Notes: generated by a model not told the origin, from the letters alone. 64,000 nt of DNA from Streptomyces camelliae (GCF_027625935.1 NZ_CP115300.1:992001-1056000), one strand, 5' to 3'; numbered from the stretch's first letter, positions 17,817-28,571 are shown. A program made the numbers and translations.

Positions 17817-18449
17817 TCAGCCGTGCGACTCGTCCTCATCCAGCAGGCGGGCGGCCCACCGCCGCCGGACGGCGTCCTCGTGCTCGCTCTGCTCCAGAGT
17901 GAGGTCCGCGTGAGCGAGGGCCTCCTGCAGGCGCGGGATCCAGTGGCGCTGCAGCGCCCGGACCCGCTGGCGGGTGCTGAGCACCTCCGCGCCGACGATC
18001 CTGGCGGCGGCCCGGTTGCAGGCGTGGTCGGCGGCCGCCGACACCGCGCGCCGGTAGGCGGCTTCGGCGTTGATCAGGGCCGTGTTGCCTGGTGAGGCAG
18101 CGGACGCTGGGCGAGTCGGAACCGTGCAGGAGACCTCTGACGGGTGGTGCGCCCCCATCGACGTGGTCCAGTCGACGGTGACGTCCGCCGAGGCGAGACC
18201 GGCCGCCGCCAGGTCCAGGGCGTGCTCGCCGCTCACGACGAGCCCGCGCAGCAGCCAGGTCTCGGCCTCCCTCAGCAGCTCGTGCCAGGCGGCGGCAGCG
18301 TCCTGCTCGGCCTGTACGAGGCGCTGGTGCTCGGCACGGAGGATGCTCAGCTTCCTCTCCAGAAGGCCGGCGCCGCGCACGGCGACCGCCAGGCTGCGCC
18401 GCAGACGCAGTCGCCCGGCACGTCCGGGTGGAGTACGGAGGGTGGCCAT
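17817..18449 (-). CDS. atpD: V/A-type ATPase subunit D (central stalk)
   Basis: A 210-residue protein opening MATLRTPPGRAGRLRLRRSL, followed by LLERKLSILRAEHQRL, the N-terminal helix of subunit D, and ending ATRQRVRALQRHWIPRLQEA-type helix and a Glu/Asp-rich tail. It is coiled coil almost throughout, matching the rotor shaft that turns inside A3B3. The ATG at 18449 is preferred because GGGGTGAACGCG precedes it; the in-frame GTG nine bases upstream overlaps the stop of subunit B and cannot be excluded. Last gene of the operon. Confidence 0.85.
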   Translation of the reverse strand: MATLRTPPGRAGRLRLRRSLAVAVRGAGLLERKLSILRAEHQRLVQAEQDAAAAWHELLREAETWLLRGLVVSGEHALDLAAAGLASADVTVDWTTSMGAHHPSEVSCTVPTRPASAASPGNTALINAEAAYRRAVSAAADHACNRAAARIVGAEVLSTRQRVRALQRHWIPRLQEALAHADLTLEQSEHEDAVRRRWAARLLDEDESHG

Positions 18450-18454
18450 CGCGT

Positions 18455-19846
18455 TCACCCCCCGGGTGATCGATCCGCGCCGCGGGCGTCCAGCAACTGA
18501 GCCGGGAGCATGGCGAGTTGACTTCTGGGCAGGTCGAGCAGGACCTGCCAGGCCTGCTCCAACGTCTCGTCGAGCGTTCGCAGTTCGTCACGGCGCTGGT
18601 GCACGAAACGCCGCAGGAACGCCTCGTCGAATTCCAGGTACCGGCGGTCGGCCGGGCTGAGCGCCGTCTGCCCGACCAGGTCGGCGAGTTCGCGGACCTG
18701 CCGGGCCCGCGCGAGGGCGGCGAGCATCTGGGCGGCGACGTCGAGATGGTCGGGCCGGGTACGACCGGGGCCGGCCCCCTTGCGCATCAGACGGGAGAGC
18801 GACGACAGGGCATCCACCGGCGGGTACACCCCGAGCGCGTGCGTCTCACGGGACAGCACGATCTGCCCCTCCGTGATGTACCCGGTCAGGTCCGGCACCG
18901 GATGCGTGATGTCACCGGCGGGCATGGTGAGCACCGGGAGCACGGTGACGGAGCCGGGCCGGCCCCGGACGCGCCCGCACCGTTCGTAAAGGGAGGCGAG
19001 GTCACTGTAGAGGTAGCCGGGGTAGGCGCGACGGGCCGGAACCTCGCCGCGTGCCGCGGAGACCTCCCGCAGCGCCTCGGCATAGCTGGTCATGTCGGTC
19101 ATGACCACGAGCACATGCCTGCCGTCCTCGAAGGCGAGGTGCTCGGCGACGGTGAGCGCGATCCGCGGGGTCAGGATGCGTTCGATCACCGGATCGTCCG
19201 CGGTGTTGAGCAGCAGCACCAGCTCTCCCTCGGCGGACCGCTCCTCCAAGGCGTCACGCACGAGGGAGGCGTCGGCGTGGGTGAGTCCCATACCGGCGAA
19301 GACGACGCTGAACGCCTCGCCGCCCGCCGTGGACTGGGCGGCGATCTGGACGGCGAGTTCCAGGTGCGGCAGCCCCGCGATGGAGAACACCGGCAGCTTC
19401 TGGCCGCGTACGAGCGTGGTGAGCGCGTCCATGACGCCGACGCCTGTGAGCACCGGCTCTGCGGGCGGTTCCCTGCGCACCGGGTTGATCGGGTTCCCGG
19501 CGACCGCCGCGGTGTCGGACCCAAGAACGGGCGGCCCGCCGTCGATCGGTTCGCCGCGGCCGTTGCAGGCCCGCCCCAGCCACCCGGAGCCGACCGGGAT
19601 GCGCAGCGGCTGCCCGGCGAAGGCCATCCGGACCCGTGCCGGATCCATGCCGGCGGTGTCCTCCAGGACCTGGACGACGGCGAGCCCGCGATCCACCTCC
19701 AGCACGAGTCCGTGCCGCTCCTCGCCGGAGTCGAGAGTGATCCGGACGAACTCGTCCCAGCCGACGCCTGCCACCCCCGCCACGACGGCGAGCGGACCGC
19801 GCAGTTCGCGGATCGCTGTGTACTCGATCTCGCCCCAGCCGGTCAC
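18455..19846 (-). CDS. atpB: V/A-type ATPase subunit B (non-catalytic)
   Basis: A 463-residue regulatory subunit: MTGWGEIEYTAIRELRGPLAVV at the N-terminus, then LGRACNGRGEPIDGGPP (V-type B signature), PINPVRREPPAEPVLTGVGVMDAL, IAGLPHLELAVQIAAQS where catalytic subunits have a P-loop, and EVPARRAYPGYLYSDLASLYERCGR, the typical B-subunit loop. The C-terminal helical domain includes RKGAGPGRTRPDH. No Walker A motif is present, as expected for a non-catalytic subunit. The GTG start (19844-19846) overlaps the stop of subunit A. Confidence 0.92.
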   Translation of the reverse strand: MTGWGEIEYTAIRELRGPLAVVAGVAGVGWDEFVRITLDSGEERHGLVLEVDRGLAVVQVLEDTAGMDPARVRMAFAGQPLRIPVGSGWLGRACNGRGEPIDGGPPVLGSDTAAVAGNPINPVRREPPAEPVLTGVGVMDALTTLVRGQKLPVFSIAGLPHLELAVQIAAQSTAGGEAFSVVFAGMGLTHADASLVRDALEERSAEGELVLLLNTADDPVIERILTPRIALTVAEHLAFEDGRHVLVVMTDMTSYAEALREVSAARGEVPARRAYPGYLYSDLASLYERCGRVRGRPGSVTVLPVLTMPAGDITHPVPDLTGYITEGQIVLSRETHALGVYPPVDALSSLSRLMRKGAGPGRTRPDHLDVAAQMLAALARARQVRELADLVGQTALSPADRRYLEFDEAFLRRFVHQRRDELRTLDETLEQAWQVLLDLPRSQLAMLPAQLLDARGADRSPGG

Positions 19847-21621
19847 GTCGCCTCCCGCAGCCCGGCGAGCGAGGCGAACATGGCGTCCCGCCGGGCCGCG
19901 ACGCCCGCGGCATCGTCCGGGCCGACGTCCTCGCGAGCGCGCAGCAACGGTCCGAAGTCCACCTCCTCGACCACCGAGGCGGGGACACCGGCCTCGACGA
20001 GCTCCCGGCACCGGTCCACGACCGCGACGAAGGCCTCGACCAGGGCCGTGGCCTTGTGCGCACCGCAATAGGCGTCCTGGACCGACAGCGCGCTCTGCTG
20101 GAGGACCCCCTCGCGGATCAGCCGGCCGCCGAGCACGCTGATCCGCTCCTGGGCGGGGAGCGCGGTGATGCCGATCAGGTCGACGAGGTCGGCCAGCCGG
20201 TCCGCCTCGGCCAGCAGCCCGGCCGTCCGTGCGCGCCGGGCGGCCCAGCCGGGGTCGCCGGCGTCCGCGTGGGCCGAGGCGAGGGTGTCCGCGTCGCGGG
20301 AGAAGGAGCCCGCCCAGGAGACAGCCGGGTAGTGCCGGGCGTATGCAAGGTCGCGGTCCAGGGTCCACACGCACCGCACAAACCGTTCGGTGTGAGCGGT
20401 GACCGGCTCCGTCATGTCGCCACCGGGCGGCGAGACCGCGCCGATGACGGTGACCGAGCCCTGCTCACCGCCGAGCGTGGTCACCGCGCCGGCACGTTCG
20501 TAGAAGGCGGCGATCGCCGAGGCCAGGCCCGCCGGATAGCCCTCCTCCGCCGGCAGCGCACCGGTACGGGAGGCGAACTCGCGCAGCGCCTCGGCCCACC
20601 GGGAGGTCGAGTCGGCGATGACCACGACGTCGAACCCCATGTCACGGAAGTACTCCGCGACCGTGGTCCCGGTGTAGATGCTCGCCTCACGGGCCATCAT
20701 CGGCATGTTGGAGGTGTTGGCGATCGTCACCGTGCGGTCGGCGAGCCGGCCTCCGGTTCGGGGATCTTCGAGCGCGGCCAGTTCGGTGATGACATCGGCC
20801 ATCTCGTTGCCGCGCTCTCCGCAGCCGATGTAGACGATCACCTCGGCATCGCACCACTTGGCGATCTGCTGCAGCAGCATCGTCTTGCCCGTGCCGAAAC
20901 CGCCGGGTACGGCTACCGTGCTGCCCCTTGCCACGGGGAAGAGCAGGTCGATCGCGCGCTGCCCGGTGTTCAGCGGCTGCCCTGCGGCGAGGCGCTCGCG
21001 GACCGGGCGGGGGCGCCGGATGGGCCAGGAAGCGGTCATCCGGACCTCGGTGCCGCCGACGACGGCCAGCACCGCGTTCTCGGGGTGCTCCGCCTCAGGG
21101 GCGATCCGCTCCACGGTCCTTGCGGCGCCGGACGGTACGAGGATCCGCACGGGCACCGGTCCGGTTCCCCCGACCTCGCCGAGGACCTGGCCTTCGGACA
21201 CCCGCTCCCCGGCCGTCACCACGGGTGTGAACCGCCACGAGCGGTTGCCGCCCCCGGTCGTGCCCGCGCCGGGGACGAGCCATTCGCCGCTGCCCGACAG
21301 CGGACGCAGCAGGCCGTCGAACACTCCGCCCAGCAGGCCGGGGCCGAGCCGGGCGGACAGCGGTATGCCCAGGGGCCGGGCGCTGTGCCCGGGGGCAAGG
21401 CCGCCGGTGTACTCGTAGGCCTGGACCGTGACCACGCCCCCTTTGATCGCCACCACCTCGCCGGGCAGGCCCGCGTCGCCCAGGGAGACCAGGTCGTACA
21501 TGGCCGTGCCGTCTGCGTACTCCATTTCGACCAGCGGGCCGGCGATGCGCAGGATGCGGCAAGGCCGCTCCCGTCGGCCGGCCGAGGCGGCTGCCTCGGG
21601 CGCGCTCCTCACGGTGCCCAC
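19843..21621 (-). CDS. atpA: V/A-type ATPase subunit A (catalytic)
   Basis: A 592-residue catalytic subunit. After a 20-residue leader come RILRIAGPLVEMEYADGTAMYDLV, the non-homologous bulge region, and the nucleotide-binding domain. The P-loop VPGGFGTGKTMLLQ is near residue 238, with GFGTGKT where most V-type enzymes have AFGCGKT. Next are YIGCGERGNEM, VTIANTSNMPMMAREASIYTG and VIADSTSRWAEALREF near 335, then GGDMTEPVTAHTERFV. It hydrolyses or makes ATP at the A/B interface. The Cys-to-Thr change in the P-loop is common in actinobacterial members. The ATG overlaps subunit E by 13 bases. Confidence 0.93.
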   Translation of the reverse strand: MGTVRSAPEAAASAGRRERPCRILRIAGPLVEMEYADGTAMYDLVSLGDAGLPGEVVAIKGGVVTVQAYEYTGGLAPGHSARPLGIPLSARLGPGLLGGVFDGLLRPLSGSGEWLVPGAGTTGGGNRSWRFTPVVTAGERVSEGQVLGEVGGTGPVPVRILVPSGAARTVERIAPEAEHPENAVLAVVGGTEVRMTASWPIRRPRPVRERLAAGQPLNTGQRAIDLLFPVARGSTVAVPGGFGTGKTMLLQQIAKWCDAEVIVYIGCGERGNEMADVITELAALEDPRTGGRLADRTVTIANTSNMPMMAREASIYTGTTVAEYFRDMGFDVVVIADSTSRWAEALREFASRTGALPAEEGYPAGLASAIAAFYERAGAVTTLGGEQGSVTVIGAVSPPGGDMTEPVTAHTERFVRCVWTLDRDLAYARHYPAVSWAGSFSRDADTLASAHADAGDPGWAARRARTAGLLAEADRLADLVDLIGITALPAQERISVLGGRLIREGVLQQSALSVQDAYCGAHKATALVEAFVAVVDRCRELVEAGVPASVVEEVDFGPLLRAREDVGPDDAAGVAARRDAMFASLAGLREAT

Positions 21622-22136
21622 AACGACTCCGCCTCCGCCCCGAGCCGGTCCAGCGCACGGACGGCGAAGGCGTCCAGGGTGCAGTCGGCACGGCAGCCCG
21701 GTGCCTCGGCCACGAATCCTCCGCCGGGGTGCTCGACGACCTCGGCGTCCGCTCCGAGGAGCCGCTTGGCCCGTTGGTGAAGCCGGTCGCGCATCGCCGG
21801 GTAGTCCGCGGTGTGCCGCAGGTCGCGGACGCGTTCGGTGGTACGGCGGCGCAGCTCCTCGTAGGCATGCCTGCGCACGCCGAGTTCGCGGGCGCGGATG
21901 GTTCGGCGGACCCGGGTCAGTTCCGCGGTGCGCCCCTGGGCCGCGTCGGCCTCGCCCTGGCGGCGGGCGTCGTCGAGGATCGCCGCTGCCTGGGCCCTGG
22001 CCGCGTCGAGCAGCGCCTCGGCTTCCCGGTCCGCGCGGGCCAGCAGTTCCTCGGCGTCGGCCCGGGCCGAGCGCAGCAGCCGGTCCCGCACCGGTTCGAG
22101 GGCGGCGGGCAGGTGATCTGGGGCCGGGGACCTCAT
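21609..22136 (-). CDS. atpE: V/A-type ATPase subunit E (peripheral stalk)
   Basis: A 175-residue, Ala/Glu/Arg-rich protein: a long N-terminal helix (RDRLLRSARADAEELLARAD, REAEALLDAARAQAAAILDDA) followed by a small globular C-terminus with AEVVEHPGGGFVAEAPGCRADCTLDAFAVRALDRLG. This is the stator E subunit shape. The ATG at 22136 overlaps the stop of subunit F (22133). It pairs with the coiled-coil protein at 25083-25562 in the stator. Confidence 0.8.
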   Translation of the reverse strand: MRSPAPDHLPAALEPVRDRLLRSARADAEELLARADREAEALLDAARAQAAAILDDARRQGEADAAQGRTAELTRVRRTIRARELGVRRHAYEELRRRTTERVRDLRHTADYPAMRDRLHQRAKRLLGADAEVVEHPGGGFVAEAPGCRADCTLDAFAVRALDRLGAEAESLWAP

Positions 22137-22354
22137 GCCGGCATCACCGCCGTGAGCGGCCGGGCGCTGTCCAGTAGCGCCGGGCCCAGGGTGTCGGCGG
22201 CGGCCGGGGTGACGATCACCAGAGCGACGTCCTGCGGCAGGCCCCGCCATGCCCGGTGTACGGCCTCCGGCTCCTCGGCGACCAGGACGGTCACACCGGC
22301 CAGGGCCAGGCCCGCCACCCGGGTCTGCTCTCCGATGGCTGCCACGCGTCCCAT
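22133..22354 (-). CDS. atpF: V/A-type ATPase subunit F
   Basis: Only 73 residues: MGRVAAIGEQTRVAGLALAG, VTVLVAEEPEAVHRAWRGLP and DVALVIVTPAAADTL, the CheY-like fold of subunit F with the G-E-x-x-x-x-G-x-x-L-A-G start. Family members have about 100 residues, so the C-terminal rotor-contacting helix is short here. It starts with ATG right behind the proteolipid gene and overlaps subunit E. A shortened F is expected to alter autoinhibition, but that is inference. Confidence 0.8.
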   Translation of the reverse strand: MGRVAAIGEQTRVAGLALAGVTVLVAEEPEAVHRAWRGLPQDVALVIVTPAAADTLGPALLDSARPLTAVMPA

Positions 22355-22356
22355 GG

Positions 22357-24168
<1,812 letters not shown>

Positions 24169-24182
<14 letters not shown>

Positions 24183-25101
24183 CGAGGGCCTCCAGCGAGC
24201 CGCCACCGCGCGCGGCCAGTTCGAGGGCACCCCGAACCCGCCATGCGTCGGCCGAGAGCACGGCGACGGCGCCCACGACGGGCGAGGAGCCCAGGCCGGA
24301 GCCACGCATCAGCTCGTGTCCGTCCTGCTCCAGCCGGATCCACCACCGCGTCTCCGCGCGCCACAGGTCCGCAGGCGCCTCGATGCCGTCCACCACCCAG
24401 CGCGCCGTGACCGGCAGACGCCGCAGGAAGTCGGGGAACGACGCCGCACCCATGGCCTCGGAGCCGAGCACCCGGGCGGCCCGGCGTGCCGACGGCGTGG
24501 TCAGGACCCGGTCGGCGAGAAACACCTCGCGGCCCACCAGCAGCGCGAGCCGACCCGCAGCCCACGGCACCGCCTGCGGTACGGCCGCCGCGGTCCGCTG
24601 GGCGGCGGCGATCCGCATACCGACAGCGACCGCCGCCGGAGAGTCGGCTCCCGGATCACCCCATGCGGAACCGGCCAGCACGGCCCGCAGTTCGGCCGGC
24701 GAGCCGGCCTCGGACAGCCTCGGCCACGCGGTGGCCAGCGCCCCCAGCCGGTACGGCCGTACAGCCGGAAGCCACTCCCCGCCCAAGAGCACACGGGCGT
24801 GATCGTCGACGTTGGCGATCTCAAAACCGGAAGCGAGCAGCCGAAGCATGACCGCCCCCGCGCGCGGCTGCCAGCCGGCGAGTACCCGCAGATGCCACAG
24901 CAGGGTCGCCGAGACCGCCCGCTGGGCGCCGACCAGGCCGGCTTCCGCATCAAGACCGCGGCGATACGGCGTGGCCCCCAGGTACCTCAGGGCGTCGGCC
25001 AGGGTGGCGGCGCCGGCCACATCCCGGGCACCGGAGACGCCCAGGCACCTGGACGACATGGCCCTGGCCCGCGTCACACCCGCTACCCACCCGGCGCCCA
25101 C
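24169..25101 (-). CDS. atpC: V/A-type ATPase subunit C (AC39/d-like)
   Basis: A 310-residue, mainly helical protein. It begins WVAGVTRARAMSSRCLG (the N-terminal R-A-R-A-M/L motif of C/AC39 proteins) and contains ATLADALRYLGATPYRRGL and an LRVLAGWQPRAGAVMLRLLASGFEIANVD-type helix (shown for its WQPRAGAVMLRLLA core). Position between the coiled-coil stator gene and subunit I, and size, support its identity as the socket joining the central stalk to the c-ring. The start is uncertain: GTG at 25101 is chosen because AAGGGGG lies nine bases ahead; a GTG at 25122 or one at about 25077 is possible. It overlaps the upstream gene. Confidence 0.78.
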
Positions 25102-25562
25102 CGCGGTGAGCCCCCTTCCCACTGCCCGTCGTCCGTGCCGGACAAGTCTTCGACCGCCTCGGCCACCACGCGCTCCACAAGTGCCGGCAGGCGAAGCTCC
25201 ACCCGGTCCCGCAAGGCGGCGAGATCGCGTTCGGCAGCCGCCAGCAGGGCCGCGGCCTCGGCTGCCGTGGCGTCATGGATCCGCGCGGCACTCTGTTGCC
25301 GTACGCGTGGGGCGGCGGCGCGCGCCTGGTCGACGATCTCCGTGGCCGTCCGTCCGGCAGCCTCGCGGCGCCGCACCGCCTCCGCGGCCGCTCGCTCCCG
25401 CACTCTCCGCGCCTCAGCCTCCGTCTCCTGGAGAAGCGCGAGCTGTGGCTCCAGTTCGGCTGCAAGCTCAGCCGTGCGGTCTGCGGGCACCCCTCCTGCG
25501 GCGGCAGGACCGGGCAGCCCGACCGGCCGGAACCGCATCAGGAAATCCCGGAATCCCGCCAT
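25083..25562 (-). CDS. V/A-type ATPase coiled-coil stator subunit (G/H-like)
   Basis: First gene of the ATPase operon: 159 residues beginning MAGFRDFLMRFRPVG, then a long charged Ala/Glu/Arg coiled coil (AELAAELEPQLALLQETEAE, ARRVRERAAAEAVRRREAAG) and a short C-terminal amphipathic region with VERVVAEAVEDLSG. In other V/A-type operons a gene of this kind (subunit G/H) stands at this place and forms the peripheral stalk dimer with E. Sequence conservation in this subunit is low, so the call rests mainly on shape and position. The 387-base gap upstream carries a DosR-like near-match at 25639-25652. Confidence 0.65.
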   Translation of the reverse strand: MAGFRDFLMRFRPVGLPGPAAAGGVPADRTAELAAELEPQLALLQETEAEARRVRERAAAEAVRRREAAGRTATEIVDQARAAAPRVRQQSAARIHDATAAEAAALLAAAERDLAALRDRVELRLPALVERVVAEAVEDLSGTDDGQWEGGSPRWAPGG

Positions 25563-25949
25563 CACACCGCTCCTACGAGTCGGTCTGCCGCTCCGAGTTC
25601 CAGTGTCCACGCCAGGAAAGTCCACGTCTCGCGGAGTTGGGCCGACCGCCCCCCGATCAGGGGCCGACTGCAGCGGGGCGGGCTGATCAGCCGGGGTGTG
25701 CGTACGGGAAATCGGGCCAGGGCAGTCCGCCGGGATCTGCCCGCGCCCGGTGCCTGGTCTCCAGGCCGAACACGGCGACAGCCGCCGCGGCCGGTAGCAC
25801 AACCAGCCGTCGTCGGCGCACCGTGGGAGGAGGTCACCGAGAAGGCCGGCCACCTGCGGAAGAACATGCCGTGTGCAGGGGTCGTTGTCCCGCCTTCATC
25901 ATGCGCCCGTCCGGATCCGCCCACCGCCGGACAGAGGAGGCACTCCGCC
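25563..25949. promoter_or_regulatory. Divergent regulatory region between V-ATPase operon and PPDK remnant
   Basis: A 387-base gap. It holds a one-mismatch DosR-like box at 25639-25652 (minus strand GGGGCGGTCGGCCC), which differs from the hydrogenase box GGGACGGTCGGCCC only by A to G, 77-90 bases from the ATPase start. It also holds GGAGG ahead of the PPDK ATG. The rest shows no coding potential that I can recognise. Confidence 0.45.
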
Positions 25950-26935
25950 ATGGCAGGTCATGTGTACGACTTCACCGAAGGCGGCCGGGAGATGGCCGCC
26001 CTGCTGGGAGGCAAGGGCGCCAACCTCGCCGAGATGACCCGCATGGGCCTGCCTGTGCCGCCGGGCTTCACCATCACCACCGAGGCCTGTCGTACGTTCC
26101 TCACCACCGGTGAGGAGTCCGAAGGCCTGAGCCAGGAGGTGACCCGGCACCTGGCCGTCCTGGAAAGGGCCGCGGGACGCCGGCTGGGGCAGCCGAACGA
26201 CCCACTGCTGCTCTCCGTCCGCTCCGGAGCCCGGTTCTCCTTGCCGGGCATGATGGAGACGATCCTGGACATCGGGCTGAACGACGAGTCCGTAAGGGGA
26301 CTTGCGAAGGTCTCCCGTCAGGAACGCTTCGCCCGGGACTCGTACCGCCGTCTCGTGCAGATGTTCGGCAGCACGGTGATGGGAGTCGACGGACGGCTCT
26401 TCGAGGACGCCCTCGCCCGTCTCAAGGATTCCCGGCACGCCCCGCGGAGGTGGAACGCGTACTGGCCGAGGTCGCCGAAGCGACGGGCATGCCCGTCGAC
26501 TGCCCGGTGGGGACCATGGTCGAGCTGCCCAGGGCCGCGCTCACGGCGGGTCGGATCGCGCAGGAGGCGGCGTTCTTCTCCTTCGGAACCAACGACCTCA
26601 CCCAGACCACCTGGGGCTTCTCCCGCGACGACGTGGAGGCGGCGTTCTTCTCCGCCTATCTCGAACAGGGCATCTTCAAGGTCTCCCCGTTCGAGACGAT
26701 CGACCGCGAGGGCGTTGGGAGTCTGGTGGAGATCGCGGTCTCCGAGGGCCGCGCCACCCGGCCTGACCTGAAGATCGGTGTGTGCGCCGAGCACGGCGGA
26801 GACCCGGAGTCCGTTCACTTCTTCCATGGCGCCGGCCTGGACTACGTCTCCTGCTCCCCGTTCCGTGTCCCGGTCGCCCGGCTGGAGGCGGGCCGGGCCG
26901 CGCGCCCGGGTACCGGGGGCGGCGACAACAGATGA
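25950..26935 (+). pseudogene. ppdK: Pyruvate phosphate dikinase with large internal deletion
   Basis: The frame from ATG 25950 (after GAGGAGG) gives a true PPDK start: VYDFTEGGREMAALLGGKGANLAEM, GLPVPPGFTITTEACR, RSGARFSLPGMMETILDIG and RFARDSYRRLVQMFG, through FEDALARLKDSR. At about 26440 the sequence jumps, in another frame, to the PPDK C-terminus: EVERVLAEVAEATG, CPVGTMVELPRAALTAG, FFSFGTNDLTQTTWGFSRDD, IGVCAEHGGDPESVHFFH and SCSPFRVPVARLEAGRAA. Intact enzymes have close to 900 residues; about 550 are missing, including the rest of the ATP-grasp domain and the phosphohistidine swivel domain. The enzyme would interconvert pyruvate and PEP using ATP/PPi; this copy cannot. Confidence 0.9.
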
Positions 26936-27130
26936 CGAGCATCCAGGAGGTCGGTGACCGGTCGCCGTGGTTTTTGGCCGTGAGGTGCCACACATGCCCC
27001 AGACTGCTCGTCGTCGCCGGCCCAGCGCGCATCTCGCTCATCACATCTCCCGGAAACGTGCGGTAGCGGATGACGCGCGAGGCGAGGGCCGTCCGGTCGC
27101 CGACCGGGCCGCCCTCGCTCACGGTGGAAA

Positions 27131-27150
27131 GGAGAGCCGAACGGCTCTCC
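27131..27150. repeat. Perfect 20-base palindrome
   Basis: GGAGAGCCG-AA-CGGCTCTCC: 9-base arms with a two-base centre, 32 bases before the ATG of the Hsp20 remnant. It could be an operator of the former Hsp20 gene or a hairpin in its leader. The stretch 26936-27130 around it shows no recognisable gene. Confidence 0.4.
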
Positions 27151-27181
27151 GAGTCCATATCCGCGGAGGTGAGCCGGCCGC

Positions 27182-27497
27182 ATGACTCTGCCCGTATGAG
27201 ACCAGCCCCGCAGCCTGCTGGAGCCAGCCGATAGCAGCCGAGTTCGGCGAACTCTTCGAGTGGATGAACCGACTCCTGGAGTCCGCTGCGCCGCCTGGAC
27301 CGTAACCGTGGGCTGGGCGCGCTGGCCGACCTGCGCGAGACCGGCGAGGCATACGCCGCGAGCTGCCCGGCCTCAAGCGTGAGGACATCGACATCGAGGT
27401 CAGCGAACGGGAACTGCACTTCACCGGAGATCTGAAGGAACGTGAAGGCGCCCTGCGCCGCACCGTGCGCCGCACGGGGCAAATCCTGCCCGTCTGA
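27182..27497 (+). pseudogene. Hsp20 small heat shock protein remnant
   Basis: After GGAGGTGAGCC the ATG gives MTLPV and then a stop; the intact hsp20 at 7463-7921 also begins MTLPVR. Pieces in later frames continue the family: EFGELFEWMNRLLE, ADLRETGEAYA, and after a frameshift LPGLKREDIDIEVSERELHF, TGDLKEREGALRRTVRRTG, stopping at 27495-27497. At least three lesions; the C-terminal beta strands are lost. Confidence 0.75.
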
Positions 27498-27530
27498 GCC
27501 CTTGCGCGCCGGCAACGGCCGATGAAGCCC

Positions 27531-27938
27531 TCAAGAGCGGTAGGCGCGCTTGGATCGGCGGCTCATCTTCGTGTTCTGGAAGGCCACGCACTCCCAGCGT
27601 CCCTCGCGGCGGTGCAGCGTGAAGGTCTGGAACTTGTCGAAGTCGATCCGGCCACCCTTGCCGATGCCGCCGACGGTGGTCACCACCGCCGTGGACTCGT
27701 CCGGCATCCGCACGTCGATCGGCTTGACCGCCATGCGCGTGCCCTTCTGCCACCGGGTGAACACCTCACGATGCGTCCGCTCGATGGCGGCGCGCCCGAA
27801 CATGACGTCCCCCATGAAGATCACATATGAGGCGTTCTCTGCGAACTGTGCCGCGTAGCCGGTCGCGTCCCCCGCGTCCCAGGCACGCCGGATCCGCCCG
27901 AGGAATTCCTCGACCGTGTCCTTGCTCGTGGCCGTCAT
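27531..27938 (-). CDS. SnoaL-like/SgcJ-type NTF2-fold protein
   Basis: A 135-residue protein with the NTF2-like fold: N-terminal helix TVEEFLGRIRRAWDAGDATG, YAAQFAENASYVIFMGDVMF, GRAAIERTHREVFTRWQKGT, then the sheet RMPDESTAVVTTVGGIG, and RWECVAFQNTKMSRR. This matches the SgcJ/EcaC family of small proteins, many of which bind hydrophobic ligands or act as isomerases or oxygenase partners. No activity can be assigned. The ATG at 27938 follows CAGGAGACGACG. Two adjoining MarR-type operators (27984-28012) lie 46-74 bases upstream, so it is probably repressed by the MarR protein encoded next. Confidence 0.8.
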   Translation of the reverse strand: MTATSKDTVEEFLGRIRRAWDAGDATGYAAQFAENASYVIFMGDVMFGRAAIERTHREVFTRWQKGTRMAVKPIDVRMPDESTAVVTTVGGIGKGGRIDFDKFQTFTLHRREGRWECVAFQNTKMSRRSKRAYRS

Positions 27939-27983
27939 CGTCGTCTCCTGTCGTCGGGGTACCCCGCAGCAGCACCCCAATCC

Positions 27984-28012
27984 GTTCCCACTGAAACTAT
28001 TCCAACCGAAAC
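27984..28012 (-). promoter_or_regulatory. Double MarR-type operator upstream of the SnoaL-like gene
   Basis: Two 14-base imperfect inverted repeats stand one base apart: GTTTCAGTGGGAAC (27984-27997) and GTTTCGGTTGGAAT (27999-28012), both given on the minus strand. They fit GTTTCRGTKGGAAY, and a third copy lies before the marR gene (28572-28585). Centre-to-centre spacing is 15 bases. Size, symmetry and location match MarR-family operators. Confidence 0.65.
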
Positions 28013-28068
28013 GGTATGCGCAAGACCTCGCCGTCACCGGATCAAACAACCAGACCGGAAAAGGCCGA

Positions 28069-28548
28069 TCACCACACCCGGGCGGGCCGCCCTTCGGGCT
28101 CGACGGCGACGTTGGCGTAGACGACGCCGAGCAACCGGCGCAGCTCGGACCTGTCCTCGGCCGTCAGCCCCGCGGTCAGCCGCCGCTCCGAAGCGCCCGC
28201 GAGCCCGATCAGCTTCTCCAGTTCCACCCGGCCCTCCTCCCGCAGGCGGACCAGTTTCACCCGGGCGTCGGCCGGCGACTCGCGCCGCTCCACCAGGCCC
28301 CGGTCGATCAGTAGCGCGAGCAGCCCCACCAGACGGCTGGCCGGGATGCCCAGTGAGGAGGCGAGCTGCTGCTGCGCATGCTCCTCACCGTCACGCAGCC
28401 CGCGCAGCACCGCGAAGTGCCGCGGATGCAGATCCTCCGCGGCCAGGGCGGACTCGAACGCGAGAGCCGCCGCATTGCCCACCGAAGCAATCACGAAGCC
28501 GAGTGGCTCGTCCGCCCCGGCGCTCCGCGTAGCAGGTCCTTTCCTCAC
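28069..28548 (-). CDS. MarR-family transcriptional regulator
   Basis: A 159-residue winged-helix regulator: LGFVIASVGNAAALAFESAL (dimer helix), HPRHFAVLRGLRDGEEHAQQ, the recognition segment LASSLGIPASRLVGLLALLI and the wing DRGLVERRESPADARVKLV, then a C-terminal dimerisation helix. It probably represses itself and the SnoaL-like gene until a small ligand binds. The start is GTG at 28548, in GGTGAGG; this GTG overlaps the stop codon of the KdpD remnant frame. Its operator at 28572-28585 is 24-37 bases upstream. Confidence 0.83.
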   Translation of the reverse strand: MRKGPATRSAGADEPLGFVIASVGNAAALAFESALAAEDLHPRHFAVLRGLRDGEEHAQQQLASSLGIPASRLVGLLALLIDRGLVERRESPADARVKLVRLREEGRVELEKLIGLAGASERRLTAGLTAEDRSELRRLLGVVYANVAVEPEGRPARVW

Positions 28549-28571
28549 CCGGGCAACGTAGCAGCCGAACC

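Noticed and set aside
18518..21780. Long plus-strand frames opposite the V-ATPase A and B genes
   Set aside because: Shadow frames of the ATPase genes; the minus-strand products carry all expected motifs.
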